Positions 50,431-63,789 are shown, numbered from the stretch's first letter. The stretch: 64,000 nucleotides of DNA from Metridium senile (GCA_949775045.1 OX459102.1:11173593-11237592), one strand, 5' to 3'. Notes: generated by a model not told the origin, from the letters alone. Translations and numbers: made by a program.

Positions 50431-51727
50431 TTCGTAAGTAAGAAGTATAATAAAGTAAGTTTAACGTTTCAAGTAAGATCAATTCCAGCTCTATTGGCGA
50501 CCGAATTGTGTGTCGTCATCGATTTCCTGTTTAGCATGCGCAGTGCGACGCGCGAACGTACGATACCTGGCTGTGGATGGTACCAAATATATTAAGACTC
50601 TCGTCTCCTCTACCGCAGTTGTTGGCTTCTACGAATATTCAGTACTGTATTTAAATCTTACAAATACTAGGGTATGTTCAGAGGTAAGCTTATATGGAGA
50701 GTTTAACCGATTGTATTCTTTCTTACTACTATTCCTCGACGATCATAATCATACACAATTCTAACTTAGCTTCGTTCTTTGTTTTAAATTGTGATCTTTT
50801 GTTTCTTATAGATAGATAGATTTGTTTATTTCCACTTAGTCTTATTGCAGGATATGAATTATAAGTGGGGCCAGTAAGGTAGTCATACGTATTATCGCGC
50901 TCATCCTATTATCGTGCTTTTCGTATAAAATGATATATATCTTCTATTCTGCGTAAAAGTTTATTGAAAAAAGTGGACTAAAAAAGTTGGTTGCAACAGA
51001 ACAAGCAGCCATAATTGTTTTAATTAATTTGAAGCAGTTTTTCAACAATATTTTCTCAATACAATCTCAATACATGAGTTGAGCTTAACATAATAAAAAT
51101 CATCTAAAATTGATCATTTAGCTTATTTCATTAGCTGAAAGCAAGTGCACTTCTTAAATAAATACCATAGTCTAAATTTTAGTACAAATTTCTCAAAATA
51201 AGAGTTGATGTTGATTTAATTTCAAATTTTTAAATTAAGCTTAGTGGAAAGCAAGTGGAAAGCAAGTGCACTTCTTAAATAAACACCATAGTCTAGTCTA
51301 CTATGCTCGCTGGCTTTAAGGCTTGGAATGCCTGTTTGCAGGCAATTGTTTGTTGCAGCATGCCTATTTTATCTTGCCTTCACATAGTGTTTTGTTTTTT
51401 TCATGTTGATTACCAGATGATTCTAAAGGAAGCTCAGATACAGCCAAAAACAAAGAGAAGTCAAGGAAAGATAGAGCAAGTGTTTGTCCTACATTACAGA
51501 CAACCCTAAAAGAAAATGATGATTCATATGTGCACCACAGAAAGGAAAACTACACACAGAACAGCCAGTTTCTAACTATACTCAGGTTCATGTGAGCCAT
51601 CAGTGAGGTTCAGCTCAGGTGATTGGTTGCCTGTCACTAAGAAAACCCTGCTTTGTTCATAGGTTCGTTAATCTGTAATGTTTATATTCATAACACCATA
51701 ACATCCAAGACTTTTGGCATGAGATTC

Positions 51728-52085
51728 CTAGACTTTTGACAAGAGAGTTTTGACAAGAGATTCGTAGACTTGTGACAAGAGATTCGTAGACTTTTGACAA
51801 GAGATTCGTAGACTTGTGACAAGAGATTCGTAGACTTTTGACAAGAGATTCGTAGACTTCTGACAAGAGATTCGTAGACTTGTGACAAGAGATTCGTAGA
51901 CTTGTGACAAGAGATTCGTAGACTTGTGACAAGAGATTCGTAGACTTGTGACAAGAGATTCGTAGACTTTTGACAAGAGATTCGTAGACTTGTGACAAGA
52001 GATTCGTAGACTTGTGACAAGAGATTCGTAGACTTGTGACAAGAGATTCGTAGACTTTTGACAAGAGATTCGTAGACTTATGACA
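51728..52085. repeat. 22-bp minisatellite
   Basis: About 16 copies of TGACAAGAGATTCGTAGACT plus TN. Open frames repeat every 22 residues (66 bases) and are artefacts. Confidence 0.97.
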
Positions 52086-52094
52086 AAATGTCGA

Positions 52095-52475
52095 GTCATT
52101 GAGTAAACTGAGTCTTGAGTTATTAGAAAACTGAGTCTTTAGTTATTAAGAAAACTGAGTCTTTAGTTATTAAGAAAACTGAGTCTTGAGTTATTAGAAA
52201 ACTGAGTCTTAAGTTATTAGAAAACTGAGTCTTAAGTTATTAGAAAACTGAATCTTAAGTTATTAGAAAACTGAGTCTTGAGTTATTAGAAAACTGAGTC
52301 TTAAGTTATTAGAAAACTGAGTCTTGAGTTATTAGAAAACTGAGTCTTAGTTATTAGAAAACTGAGTCTTAAGTTATTAGAAAACTGAGTCTTGAGTTAT
52401 TAGAAAACTGAGTCTTAAGTTATTAGAAAACTGAGTCTTAGTTATTAGATAACTGAGTTTTGAGTAATCGGAAAA
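52095..52475. repeat. 23-bp minisatellite
   Basis: About 16 copies of ACTGAGTCTTAAGTTATTAG plus AAA with G/A and small length variants, beginning directly after the 22-bp array. Confidence 0.97.
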
Positions 52476-53309
52476 CTGAGTTTCAGGTGTGCTAAGGCCT
52501 GGATTGAGCCTTATTTGTATATGAAAATAGGTTTAGAGAGAATCGCGGCCTTTTGGGTTTGGAAAAATATTTTATGTAGAGAGTTTTTTTTATGAAAGAG
52601 GTCACGTGACCTAATTTGCATTTAGGTTTTTAATATCTTTTTGCTCCATGAAGATAGACACGATTAAAAGGCGGTGTCATATGCCTTCGATTAATATCTA
52701 AAAACCATGCAAATTTCAGCTTGATTGGTAAAGGACAAATGTTCCCCGTTTTCAAATAACCATTTCTTCTGCCTTAAAGTCACGTGACCAACAAAATGAA
52801 AAAAAATTAATATCAGAGGGTTTACAATCTGGAACTACATCTTCCATAAACGAATGATTACGATATGTCGAAAACCCGCTGTTTTAGAAAAGAAACAAAA
52901 AAAAATCGTAATTTGCACAAAAGCCAGAAAAAAAATTACTATAAGTGGGGTGTACCTTTCTTTATGAAGGAAAGGCATACTCCCACTTGGTTGTTCTTTT
53001 TTTTTTTTCAGGTTAAATTGAGAGATTGGTAAAAAGAAGAAAGTATGAAGTTTGATCAAGATTTCAAGAACATTTTTTTATCAAATATAACATTGACTGT
53101 GTCAAATGAGCTGTATTTCTGAATTCCAAACATGTATATTTGTTTATATTGGAAAATATACTTTACAATTTGAAAGTAATTCCAAGATTGTAATCTGTAT
53201 AAATTTATTGTAAGCTGTCATCTGCAAGTAAATGTATTTTTGAATATTTTCTTGATATTAAATATGTTTCAACAGCTGATGTGTTTGTTCGTTAAATTGG
53301 TCACGATCA

Positions 53310-55045
53310 TGACTATGATTTGGACAATGATTCGATGTTCGACATTGATGACGGTGATGGCTAAGTTGATGATTACGATGACGATGATGATAAAAATATA
53401 ATAATATGCTTATGATCTGGGCAATGATTCGATATTGATGACGGTGATGGCTAAGTTGATGATTATGGTGACGATGATGATAAAAATATAATAATATGCT
53501 TATGATTTGGGCAATGATTATATTTGTAGTGTTTACAACATGAGCGGCCGTGTTGTATCGGCAGATACAATCGCAAGCCGAAGGCGCGCGATTGTATCGC
53601 CGATACAACACGGACGCGAATGTTGTAAACTACTTAAAAAATGTCTAGGTTAGCTCTTTCATATTTTACCAAAATTTTCAAGATTAAAATAAATTTTGCC
53701 GTAAAATTACCAGTTAAAACTTATGCAAATCAGGATATACAACACTAGTGTTGTATCAGATTTACAACACTCGTCATGGTCATGATTTCTTTTGAAAATG
53801 TCTCATTAATTATTCATGAATTTTTTAAGGGCAATGATTCGATATTGATGACGGTGATGGCTAAGTTGATGATTATGGTGACGATGATGATAAAAATATA
53901 ATAATATGCTTATGATTTGGGCAATGATTATATTTGGGTAATGATTCGATATTGATGACGGTGATGGCTAAGTTGATGATCAGTATGGTGACGATGATGA
54001 TAAAAATATAATAATATGCTTATGATTTGGGCAATGATTATATTTGGGCAATGATTCGATATTGATGACGGTGATGGCTAAGTTGATGATTATGGTGACG
54101 ATGATGATAAAAATATAATAATATGCTTATGATTTGGGCAACGATTCGATATTGATGACGGTGATGGCTAAGTTGATGATTATGATGACGATGATGATAA
54201 AAATATAATAATATGCTTATGATCTGGGCAATGATTCGATATTGATGACGGTGATGGCTAAGTTGATGATTATGATGACGATGATGATAAAAATATAATA
54301 ATATGCTTATGATTTGGGCAATGATTATATTTGGGCAATGATTCGACATTGATGACGGTGATGGCTAAGTTGATGATTATGGTGACGATGATGATAAAAA
54401 TATAATAATATGCTTATGATTTGGGCAATGATTATATTTGGGCAATGATTCGATATTGATGACGGTGATGGCTAAGTTGATGATTATGATGACGATGATG
54501 ATAAAAATATAATAATATGCTTATGATCTGGGCAATGATTATATTTGGGCAATGATTCGATATTGATGACGGTGATGGCTAAGTTGATGATTATGGTGAC
54601 GATGATGATAAAAATATAATAATATGCTTATGATTTGAGCAATGATTATATTTGGGCAATGATTCGATATTGATGACGGTGATGGCTAAGTTGATGATCA
54701 GTATGGTGAAGATGATGATAAAAATATAATAATATGCTTATGATTTGGGCAATGATTATATTTGGGTAATGATTCGATATTGATGACGGTGATGGCTAAG
54801 TTGATGATCAGTATGGTGACGATGATGATAAAAATATAATAATATGCTTATGATTTGGGCAATGATTATATTTGGGCAACGATTCGATATTGATGACGGT
54901 GATGGCTAAGTTGATGATTATGATGACGATGATGATAAAAATATAATAATATGCTTATGATTTGGGCAATGATTATATTTGGGCAACGATTCGATATTGA
55001 TGACGGTGATGGCTAAGTTGATGATTATGGTGACGATGATGATAA
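53310..55045. repeat. GATGA-rich satellite with 90- and 107-bp units
   Basis: About 14 units with the core GATGACGGTGATGGCTAAGT and ATAAAAATATAATAATATGC. Units come in two lengths, differing by a 17-base ATTATATTTGGGCAATG segment. Interrupted at 53527-53829. Confidence 0.95.
53527..53829. mobile_element. Insertion inside the satellite, with hairpin
   Basis: Non-satellite sequence between two partial units. Its left part is a palindrome (53529-53633): GTAGTGTTTACAACAT, GTGTTGTATCGGC and inverse around CGCAAGCCGAAGGCGCGCG. Confidence 0.75.
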
Positions 55046-55079
55046 ATTTATATATAGTTTTGGTTTGATGGAGGAACTG

Positions 55080-55100
55080 ATAGATAGATAGATAGATACT
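55080..55100. repeat. (GATA)n
   Basis: Short GATA tract after the satellite. Confidence 0.9.
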
Positions 55101-55989
55101 TTATTAAATTATGTAAATTGTAGCCATTGGCTAAATTACGTACAATATGAAATACTATAAGTTAAGATATAAAAATTATTTACAATACAATAATTATTTA
55201 CTATAATTACAATGTAATTGTGTTAATTGAAAAATTGAAAAATTATAATTAAAACTATGAAATATACAGTGGTGGGTGTGTAATAGAAAAAAAGGTGGTG
55301 GAAAACCAAAACAAAATATTGAATGAATGAATGAATGAATGAAAAAAAAGATGACGTGAAAATGAAATGATACAATAATATGGGAAAGTATGGATTTGTG
55401 AGGATTTGATATGAATTTGATAATAATGATAATGGTAGTACTTATCATATAATTCATTTTATTATATAACATATTTAGTAAATAAACCCCTTCTGGTGGC
55501 TGGGATATCTGCGGATAATGTCCGAGGTTGAGAAATGGTCCGAAAAATAAACATTTGGCAAAAATTTAAAAATTTAAAAAATTTAAAAATTTAAATTTTT
55601 TGCAAAAATTAGTTGAACCTGTACTTCCGTATGCTAGTGGATCTAGAACACTTGAAACTGAAGATCTCGAGGAAGAAAATGATGAAAACATGTCCGCTCC
55701 GCTGATGATAACTCGAGTGATTCTGAAGACGAATAAAGCGAAGATAACTCTGACGATGTTGGATATGTCGAAGAAAGCTTTCAAGTTTTGTTTGTGGCCG
55801 GTTAAGATATATATAGGACAAGTAAATGTGTGAAGGGGGGTGGGGTTGATAGTTATTTATTTTTTTAAGGTGGAGGGGTAAGAAGTTATTTATACGTTTA
55901 GCACAGGGGGTCTAGCTTCAATTTAAGCCCAATTTTGAGGATATTAGAACCCCCCTCCCGATAATTATTGCACAGTCCCTTACTCTACC

Positions 55990-57158
55990 TACCAGAAGAA
56001 ATAGGGAGAAGTGGTTGAAAAGCATAGAGGACACCTACAAATTAACAGCAATTAAGATGGCCAACTACCTCACAACAATGAAGACAAGAGAATAAGACAT
56101 ACAAGAACACTTGAAAGAAAAAAAATCACACAAGGCAGAAGATCGATCTTTAAACAAGCCACAAGTTACGCATCAGAATATAACTTAACATGCAGGTTTG
56201 GCGATGCAGGTACTGAAATATCCGCAAGTCAAGACAGTGGAACCAAACTGATAACCACATCCTCCCCTCAAGCAATAAAAGAGATGCTAAGATCAAAGAT
56301 TATAGAGAAATACGTCAACGAAGTAGAGCAGCAGTCATGGCTGGGAGCATACACCAACCAACAGCTTCAAGATAAACAAATGTCACCGATAGCCAACCAC
56401 ATTCTGAAGAAATGGAAAAACATTCCCGATATCGTTTACAGCGTAAACAAGAGCATACGCCAACAACTACTACCCACAAAGACATACCAACAAAGCAAAG
56501 TACAGATGACTATCACAGACATCAAATGCAGAATGTGCCGCATGGCGACAGAATCAACAACACAAGTAATGTGCGCTTGCTCAAAGATTGCACAAAGCCT
56601 CTACAAGGCTAGACATGATAGAATGCTAAGACCAATATACCACTGTTTGCTGGAAAAGTACACCTTCCAAGAGAGCGATAACGGAAAGCCATGGTATAAG
56701 CAACGCCTACCACCTGCAGTACTCGAAAACGAAAAGACGAAAATATACCGGGATGTACCTTTCCAACTCCAGAAAGCACCAGAAAACGGAGCAAATAAGG
56801 TCGACACGGTAAAGAAACTAATTAGGTCGACATGAAAGTACACGATAAAGAAACTAATTACTGGACACTACTTGAAGGCACAGTCTGCCAGGTCGGTGCA
56901 ATTGCAGACAGAATAAAAACAAAACAAGAAAAATATACAGAGCTTCGCGCAGGCATAAAACAACTATACAAAAGCCCAAGCGTAAAACAAATCAATGTTG
57001 TTTTCGACTTTCTCGGAGGTTTCCACGAAGAACTTAAGAAAGATCTAAGAAATTTAACAAACACTGACAAAGAACTGACCTTCCTTATTGAACGTTGTCA
57101 GAAATGGATTATCTGCCAGAACGCAAATATCGTGAAAACGTTTTATGAATATACATAA
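55990..57158 (+). pseudogene. Non-LTR polyprotein C-terminus, disrupted
   Basis: Frames: WLKSIEDTYKLTAIKMANYL to a stop near 56094, then a long frame through 56835, then 56832-57158. The zinc knuckle reads CRMCRMATESTTQVMCAC, with the His ligand replaced by Gln. QSLYKARHDRMLRP matches the other copy. At 56801-56832 a mutated short duplication (GTCGACACGGTAAAG..ATTAG) splits the endonuclease core before KVHDKETNYWTLLEGTVCQV. The end KCQKW-like segment (RCQKWIICQN) is kept. Confidence 0.75.
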
Positions 57159-57264
57159 GCGGATTAAACGTTTGTAAACTTAAGAAAAATGTACTTAATT
57201 AGCCCAGACGTAATTGTCCGCTTGTTAATGTAACTATGACACACCAAAGAAAATAAAACTTGCC

Positions 57265-57310
<46 letters not shown>
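55990..57310 (+). mobile_element. Dong/R4-like non-LTR retrotransposon, second 5'-truncated copy
   Basis: Plus-strand fragment related to 17823-19140, ending in an (AAT)n tail at 57267-57307. The 5' boundary near 55990 is approximate. Confidence 0.75.
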
Positions 57311-57479
57311 CAATACCATACCATACCACCAAGTAGCAATGACAGATTTATCGACATTCCCTCTGATGAGGAAGAAGAGAACACTCTATCTAATGAATTA
57401 CAAAAATCAAGTTTGGACGAAATAAGTGCATGGACAAGAGTTTCACACGCACCGTGGCTGATAAATTTGCGGATCCAAA

Positions 57480-57960
57480 TGTTGTGGATGTAACATTGTA
57501 ACCCAGTACCACCTGTCGCATGGTTGGGTTGTCGGCGACCGGCTAAACCGGCTCCCCCACTAACTTTATGTTAGTGTGGAGGGTGGAATGTCACCCAGCA
57601 GGACGAAAAACAAAACCTGTGAAAGGGCGGATGAGCTCATTTTGAGCCAACGTCCAGCATGCACAAAGCCTTGGTAGAGCAATGTTGACAACTGGTAACC
57701 CGTAATCATGCAGTCCTGAATCCGTGACCATTGAACAACATCAAGACAACAGACAAGCATAAGAACTAATGGCAGAGGCTAAAATTGGCTTGATAAAAAT
57801 AAATGTATTGTGTAAAATGTAAATTGTTAAGTGTAAAAGTGTAAAAGTGTAAAATGTAAAGTGTGAGATAGAGCGTGAATACAAAACACGTCGACCACAT
57901 CAGCTATGCTGTAAACATGTTTATCGTGTAGTAATAAATATTATTATTAATAACCTTCCC
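57480..57960. other. GC-richer stretch, possibly another retroelement remnant
   Basis: 57500-57760 is more GC-rich than its surroundings, with GGTAACCCGTAATCATGCAG and ACCGGCTAAACCGGCTC. A GTGTAAAAGTGTAAAATGTAAA repeat and an AT-rich tail follow. No protein recognised. Confidence 0.3.
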
Positions 57961-59150
57961 CCCCAGTAAAGTTATGACGTCATCAATCCTGTGCCTGGTT
58001 GAGCGAAACTCCTGTAATTTTAAAACTATTTGGGAAATCAACGTTATATGTGTATCAATAAATAGGTATAGCTGTCAGCTTCTAAACCGTACCAATTTCA
58101 CGTTGATCATGCAGTACAATTTGAAAAATTTGTTGAATGACAGAAATGACGCTTCATATCACGTGATGGGCGTGGTTCAGTCGACAAACAAATGTCATGT
58201 TTGTGTATGCCACAACAAGAGCTTTCAGTTGATACCAGTTTTGAGTAAGATGGTGCTAATTAAGAATTACACCTAACCCTATGGTTTGGTGTCCTGTACA
58301 TTTCTTGTCACTAGTATATTGGGTTTGAAACCAGCTATGATGTAATAAACATAAAAATTGCAGAGCTACTAATTCTTGATTAATTCAATTTTTTTTTATT
58401 AAACATTGATATTGCATATTTATCCTATCTATTTAGTTTATTGCATCTATATTATAATAGTGGTTATATATGTATTCTATACATTTTCTTTCATTATATT
58501 TTTTATCTCTTTTGAGATTAATATTTATGTGTATTTCCATCTATGTTATTATAGTGTTTATAATGTACTCAGTACATTTTCTTTATATGTATTCTTTTGT
58601 TCTCTTCCTAGATTTATAATAAAGGTATATACATGTCTATTGATATTTACATGTATTTCTATTACTCTTCATTCTTGACCAAACCAAGCAATATGATTTC
58701 AAAATGAACTCATTGTGTTGTTCAGCCTACAGGTTGTTACAATTAGCTTGTGCTCTAAAATCATGAATGTTATAAAATTGTATATATATATATATTTAAC
58801 TATTATTTGCCGAAGGCGAATATTTACCGAGCCGCGAGTCTTCGAGCCTGAGGTGAATAATTGTTTTAGTATATACGCAATTCACAACCGAGCAAAAAAA
58901 TAAAGAAAAAGGAATGGCCCTCGAGTACACGCATTACATCAGTATAACAAACATATTTTTTTCAACTCACTTTCAACACTGGGCATCAGGAAAGTAAAAG
59001 TTTTAGCACCTGACAAAAGCAAATTTGCAGTCCAAAACCTTTTTTCGCTCTTTGCTCAGGAAAGCTAATTGATCAAATGCTTTTTTCGTTCTATGATTGG
59101 CTGGGACTCTAAGTTTTCAAATCTCATTGGTTATATTTTTTTTATATGCA
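57961..59150. other. No gene recognised
   Basis: AT-rich; frames at 57974-58276 and 58406-58678 have no recognisable domain. A small GCCGAAGGCGAATATTTACC hairpin-like segment lies near 58810. Confidence 0.45.
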
Positions 59151-59233
59151 TTTTATAGTGAATTTAAGTATTATTTATTTTTCCTTATATATTTATATTT
59201 TATTGTAATTATTTTTACACAGCTTAAATGTAT

Positions 59234-59566
59234 ATTCTGAGGAAACACACTCATGTATATGCTTTTTGGCTTTGCTTTGAATAACATCGGCTTTGTCGAT
59301 GCTGTTTCGGTGCTTAGTCGACACAACGCGGAGAATAGATCATACGTCAAGCTTTTACAACCATTTGTATCTTCCATGCAAGCAATTAGGCACGTTGCTA
59401 AGTTCGGTGTATTTAAGGAATGGTATTGATGGTCTAAGGCCATCCCATATCGAGACACATGCATACCGCATCCAGGTCTATTTTCACAGTAGACGGTAAA
59501 AGGAAGAAAAAGAAAAACACTCCCAACCACGTTCACGAGATACGACTTGAACATTTTTGGCATCAT
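59234..59566 (-). CDS. PAN/apple exon of secreted paralogue (copy C)
   Basis: Starts MMPKMFKSYLVN after acceptor TTTCATTTCCAG (exon start 59567), matching copy B. Signal peptide (FLFLPFTVYC), then the PAN-like domain with CLIACMEDTNGCKSLTYD and conserved cysteines. Similarity to copy B ends at PQN (59234), where copy B continues into its Thr-rich linker; here the frame runs into unrelated AT-rich sequence. The missing half resembles 42884-43225. The leader exon is probably 63576. Confidence 0.7.
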
Positions 59567-59896
59567 TCTGGAAATGAAAACAAGATTAATTCGCGAATAT
59601 TTATTCAAATCCTAATTTATCATTTCGCATGAGGCATTTAGCGCGATTTTGGTTAAGTGTAAATATATATATATACTTGAAAGCAGGATAATAAGTCCAA
59701 ATGGAACTGGAAATCTGTTTGAATGTCCGACAGAATTTCAAAGTCTCCTGAACAATGTTTCAATTGCCCTTGAAATTGGATGAAGAGTGGTAACGTTTAT
59801 TCTGTATAAATAGTACCAAAGTTCAGGAATGGGATCCCTGTGGTCATATAGATCTTCGTGGCTTCATTGTGGCGTTCTTTACATATACTGTTGATT

Positions 59897-59897
59897 T

Positions 59898-59968
<71 letters not shown>

Positions 59969-59971
59969 TTT
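59897..59971. repeat. (TTTA)n microsatellite
   Basis: About 18 copies of TTTA in the leader intron of copy C; possibly an old SINE tail. Confidence 0.95.
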
Positions 59972-59974
59972 CCA

Positions 59975-61440
59975 CGAAAGAATGACCATTGTGGGTCATT
60001 TTAGTAACAGAAAAACTCACTACTGACCCATAAATGACCCCTATAAATATCCTAATTTAGTGGACGTTCAATATCCCGTATCCCTCCTTTTTTTTTTGTT
60101 CAGTATCCCTACAGGCTTTTTCTTAAATATCCCATATCCCGAAACCCCTAACAGGGCTTCGAAAATGTCCGGATTTCAAAACTATGAGGAATTACTGATT
60201 ACATCAAGCTGCTTCAGTGGTTACGTCCATTATAAGCACACAAAACTTTCTCATAAGAATAGCCAACATGTTCTTGTAAAATTGTATATATTCAATACGA
60301 TGGCATTTCTCCTGCGCATTATCACAAACAAAAGTAACGTAGAATTTTAAGCTAAAAAGACGTTTCTAAATTTATAGTTTTTGAAAAATTAGAAGCTATT
60401 AAGAGGGCGTCTTCGTAAGAACGGACCACTCGGTCTGGGATCCAAACAAAGATTCCCCTTATATTTCTACCATCGAAAGTACTATCTATCCTTTTTACAA
60501 AACTGCACTTAGATTTGTTCTAAATAAAATATTTCGGCCGCTAGGCGAGTTTTCTTACATAGACCCAAAAACCGCCGAAGGACACTGATTTTCAAGTTCG
60601 CAGAGGCCTACTCTCAAAGTCCGTTTTCTCGGCTTTTTCTTCAAATGAAAACTTATTTTTTGGGTCTAAACTATGGTTTGATGTCTCGTCTGACTAGAAA
60701 AAGCAAAATATTTCTTTAGGATGTACAAATTACGGAAAGTTATTTAAATTTATCGAGACTACTTTATGCGTGACACGAAAAGCAAAGATTAACGGGTTTA
60801 GAAAATTGCAAATTTCTCAAAAGTGGCACCTATCCCCCATATAAAATAGCATTCTACCTTGAGATGAGATGCTATTTAGTAGTTCTGTGCAGTAAAATTT
60901 GTGGCACATTGCGTTTTTAAGAATTTGACGAAGCCCAAACTTGTACATTTTTACAGATATTTCCTTGCGTGACACGACTTGCCGTTGAGTCTAGACAACG
61001 TCAATCCTTTATTTGCTCATGTCTAATTAATTTTATAAAAATGAAATAACAAACAATAGCTACAAGTTTATATTCAGGTGTTATTATTGTCATAATTAGA
61101 TATTTGAGCTCCATTGAAATTTCACCACAATAATGTTTTTTTTTTTTTTATGCCAAAGTCAAGTTGTCTAACAACATTCACATTTTAACTAATTTTTATA
61201 TTTAGAAAATCCTCGTCTATTAATCTTGAAACAAACATGATAAGGGACGTGAGTACCCATGCGAGGCACCTCCCCTCTAATTAAAATAGAAAAAAGGAAA
61301 TTACAAGTGTTTGTTAATTATTATTTAGCCCTATGGCAGGAACATTCAATGATGGAGGACCAGGTACAAAAACATTTTTAACAAGTGAAAAATAATAGGT
61401 GGATAGGAAGTTCTTAAATGAGAAAAATTAGTTAATAATG
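59975..61440. other. Intronic sequence, nothing recognised
   Basis: AT-rich sequence in the leader intron of copy C with short frames only. Confidence 0.5.
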
Positions 61441-62030
61441 TTGCAACATTTCAGTCAAATCTATATAAAAGAACGTTTTTAAAAGTAGCGCCGAAGTTAA
61501 TGTACGAAAGTAGCGCCCATCGAATGAAAATGTACGAGCGTGACATTGCGTTTTTATTTCAGTGGCTAATAAACATGCAGCGCACAGTGTTAAATTCCTC
61601 TATGCACGCTTAGTTTACTGAGAATTCTTTTTATATTGTAGTTATTGAAAGTTTCTTAGGCCTCGTTTACACCATAGTTTATAGAGGGGACTGGTTATGA
61701 AACCTTTTGTTGTACTTCTTTGTTTGCATTTCGAAGTTGAACCGGTCTTGACCGTGAACAACTTTTTCTTTATGGCCAATCAAAATTGCAAAATGAGTCA
61801 ACATAAACTTTTTCTATGAGAATATTGTACGGAATATTGTAATATTTGTTCTAAATCTTTGAGTATTTTGAAGCAGCAGCCAAAATAATGATTTTTGGTC
61901 TGTTCACTCAGACGTATCCAATATGCCTAAAACAATTGCGAAACAAAAGATTATGCACGGTCACGCTTGAAAAAAAGTGTACAAAAACATACAACAAAGG
62001 GTTTACTAACCATTTCCCTCTACTAACTAT

Positions 62031-62220
62031 GTCTACACGAATCCGATCCGGCTTAAACCGCATAGAAATATTTGCGTCCACACGAATCCGCGTATCCGGA
62101 GGATTCAAGTGGAAGTATGCAGTTTCGGTGACCGGAACACTGGATTCGTGTGGACGATAGGCCGATTCGCATCAAAACGTATGCGGTTTCAAAAGTATCC
62201 GGATCCGTGTAGACGGGGTC
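62031..62220. mobile_element. MITE with TIR GTCTACACGAATCCG
   Basis: 190 bp palindrome: GTCTACACGAATCCGATCCG and CGGATCCGTGTAGAC, with inner TCCACACGAATCCG / GGATTCGTGTGGAC. Nested in the preceding element. Confidence 0.8.
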
Positions 62221-62574
62221 TTATTCTCATCGCGCATTCCAGCTCAAATATAACATGGGTCGTACTTTTCGTGTAGATGTTAAACGTGGGAAAAGGGAAC
62301 TATTAAAAAAGTCGAGGGGAAACCGATGAAAGGAACGACCAGTTATATTAAAGCGATCCACCCGAAAAAGCAGCAAAACATGTCCCCCTTCTTCGAACAA
62401 GCCGCACGCCTGATTTCTTGAAGGATAATTACATCATAAACATGAAATGTCTTCTGGAAGGGTTGAAGGCGTGTTGCAGTTGTAATGAGGATCCATTACT
62501 TTTAGAAGATATCAAAATGAGAATAAGAAACTTTCAATAATTACAATATAAAAATAATTCTAATTAGACTTAGA

Positions 62575-62665
62575 CCCCGGCTACACGAATCCGGATACTT
62601 TTTAAACCGCATACTTTTTGATGCGAATCGGCCTATCGTCCACACCAATCCAGTGAATCCGGTCA
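62575..62665 (-). repeat. Partial second copy of the GTCTACACGAATCCG MITE
   Basis: ACCCCGGCTACACGAATCCG, AAACCGCATAC, GATGCGAATCGGCCTATCGT are the inverse of 62130-62220. Confidence 0.8.
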
Positions 62666-63575
62666 CCGACGCTACTTTCGTACTTCAACTTCGGCGCTAC
62701 TTTTAAAGACGTTGTTTTATATGGATTTGACTGACATTTTGCACTATTAATGACTATATATCTAAAATTGTACTGCAACGATATCACTCATTTTCATTTG
62801 TTCTTTTGTTCTTTTGTGAGTTATACGTAATTGTGATCGTAGTTATGAAAGAGTGAAAACGTCAAGCAAAACTTCATTTTAATAAAAAGCTCGATCTCTG
62901 CATTGCCTACTATTAATCAGAGCTTTCCACAGGGAGTTTAAATGGAGGTCCAAGGAAACATTCTGCAGTGTTACGAACATAATTTGTGCATGGCTATGAA
63001 ATGTTTTGACCATTTATATTTAATACACACGAACCAAATACACATTTAAATGTTTTCGTGATTTATTCGTTATCGAACAAATAACTTTTCTTCAAACCTT
63101 TTTCAATTGATGTACTAAACGTAGCAGTTTATAGTACATTTATTGGTTTTTATCAATCAGCTCAAATTCAAAAGAAAAAGTTGTTGATCGTTGCAATGGA
63201 AACTTTGATTAGCATAATTAAAACATCATTCAAAACTTTCATCCAAGACTGTCATTTGGTAAAAAATTCACATTTATGGGGCGAAGGTAAGATCATGTAA
63301 TTGCGAATTCAAAAAGGATGTGTGCGCCATGCAAAACTCCCTCGAGACACCTTAAACAGCCGGTGAAGATATTATATTAACATTGCGTGGCGTAAATGGT
63401 AACCGCATAATTATAAAAAAAACTATAACAGGTTTCATAGTTTTATTAAAATTGCACTGAACGAAATTTATCTGCATGTTTTTACAACCTTTTTTCTCAT
63501 CACGTAAGCATCACAAAACAGCATGGATAAAAAAACTTTTTTTATAGGGATGAAAAGAAAATTTCATGTACTTAC

Positions 63576-63680
63576 ATTGCCTAAATGTCCTGCTTTTTAT
63601 TCCATCTCAGAAAAAATGTATAGCCAATATATTTGGCCTAGTTGTTTTATTGAATCTCAATGTCGTCTTCTGTGGCGAAA
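63576..63680 (-). other. Leader (5' UTR) exon of copy C
   Basis: Minus strand exon end GGACATTTAGGCAAT with donor GTAAGT at 63575; matches the exon ends at 11245 and 324, with matching upstream sequence. The 5' limit is approximate. Spliced to 59567 it gives a 4-kb intron. Confidence 0.5.
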
Positions 63681-63789
63681 TCGCTCGAAATTTAAAATGG
63701 CAGGTGTTCGCCCATGCAATAACTATTTACTGTGTTTTTAACACAGCTTCAAATGTTTTTGTCAAAAGATATGGCTAAATTAATTAAGA

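Larger units (their letters stand above)
61443..62742. mobile_element. Inverted-repeat element with GTAGCGCCGAAGTT arms
   Basis: Left arm 61443-61540 (CAGTCAAATCTATATAAAA, TTTTAAAAGTAGCGCCGAAG, GTACGAAAGTAGCG) and inverse at 62665-62742. The interior holds the CACGAATCCG MITE and a second partial copy of it. Confidence 0.75.

Noticed and set aside
51657..52099. Repeat proteins with SLRISCHKSTNLL-type units
   Set aside because: The 22-bp minisatellite is open in three frames; these are repeats, not genes.
53258..54349. His-rich frames in the GATGA satellite
   Set aside because: Translations of the satellite reverse strand.
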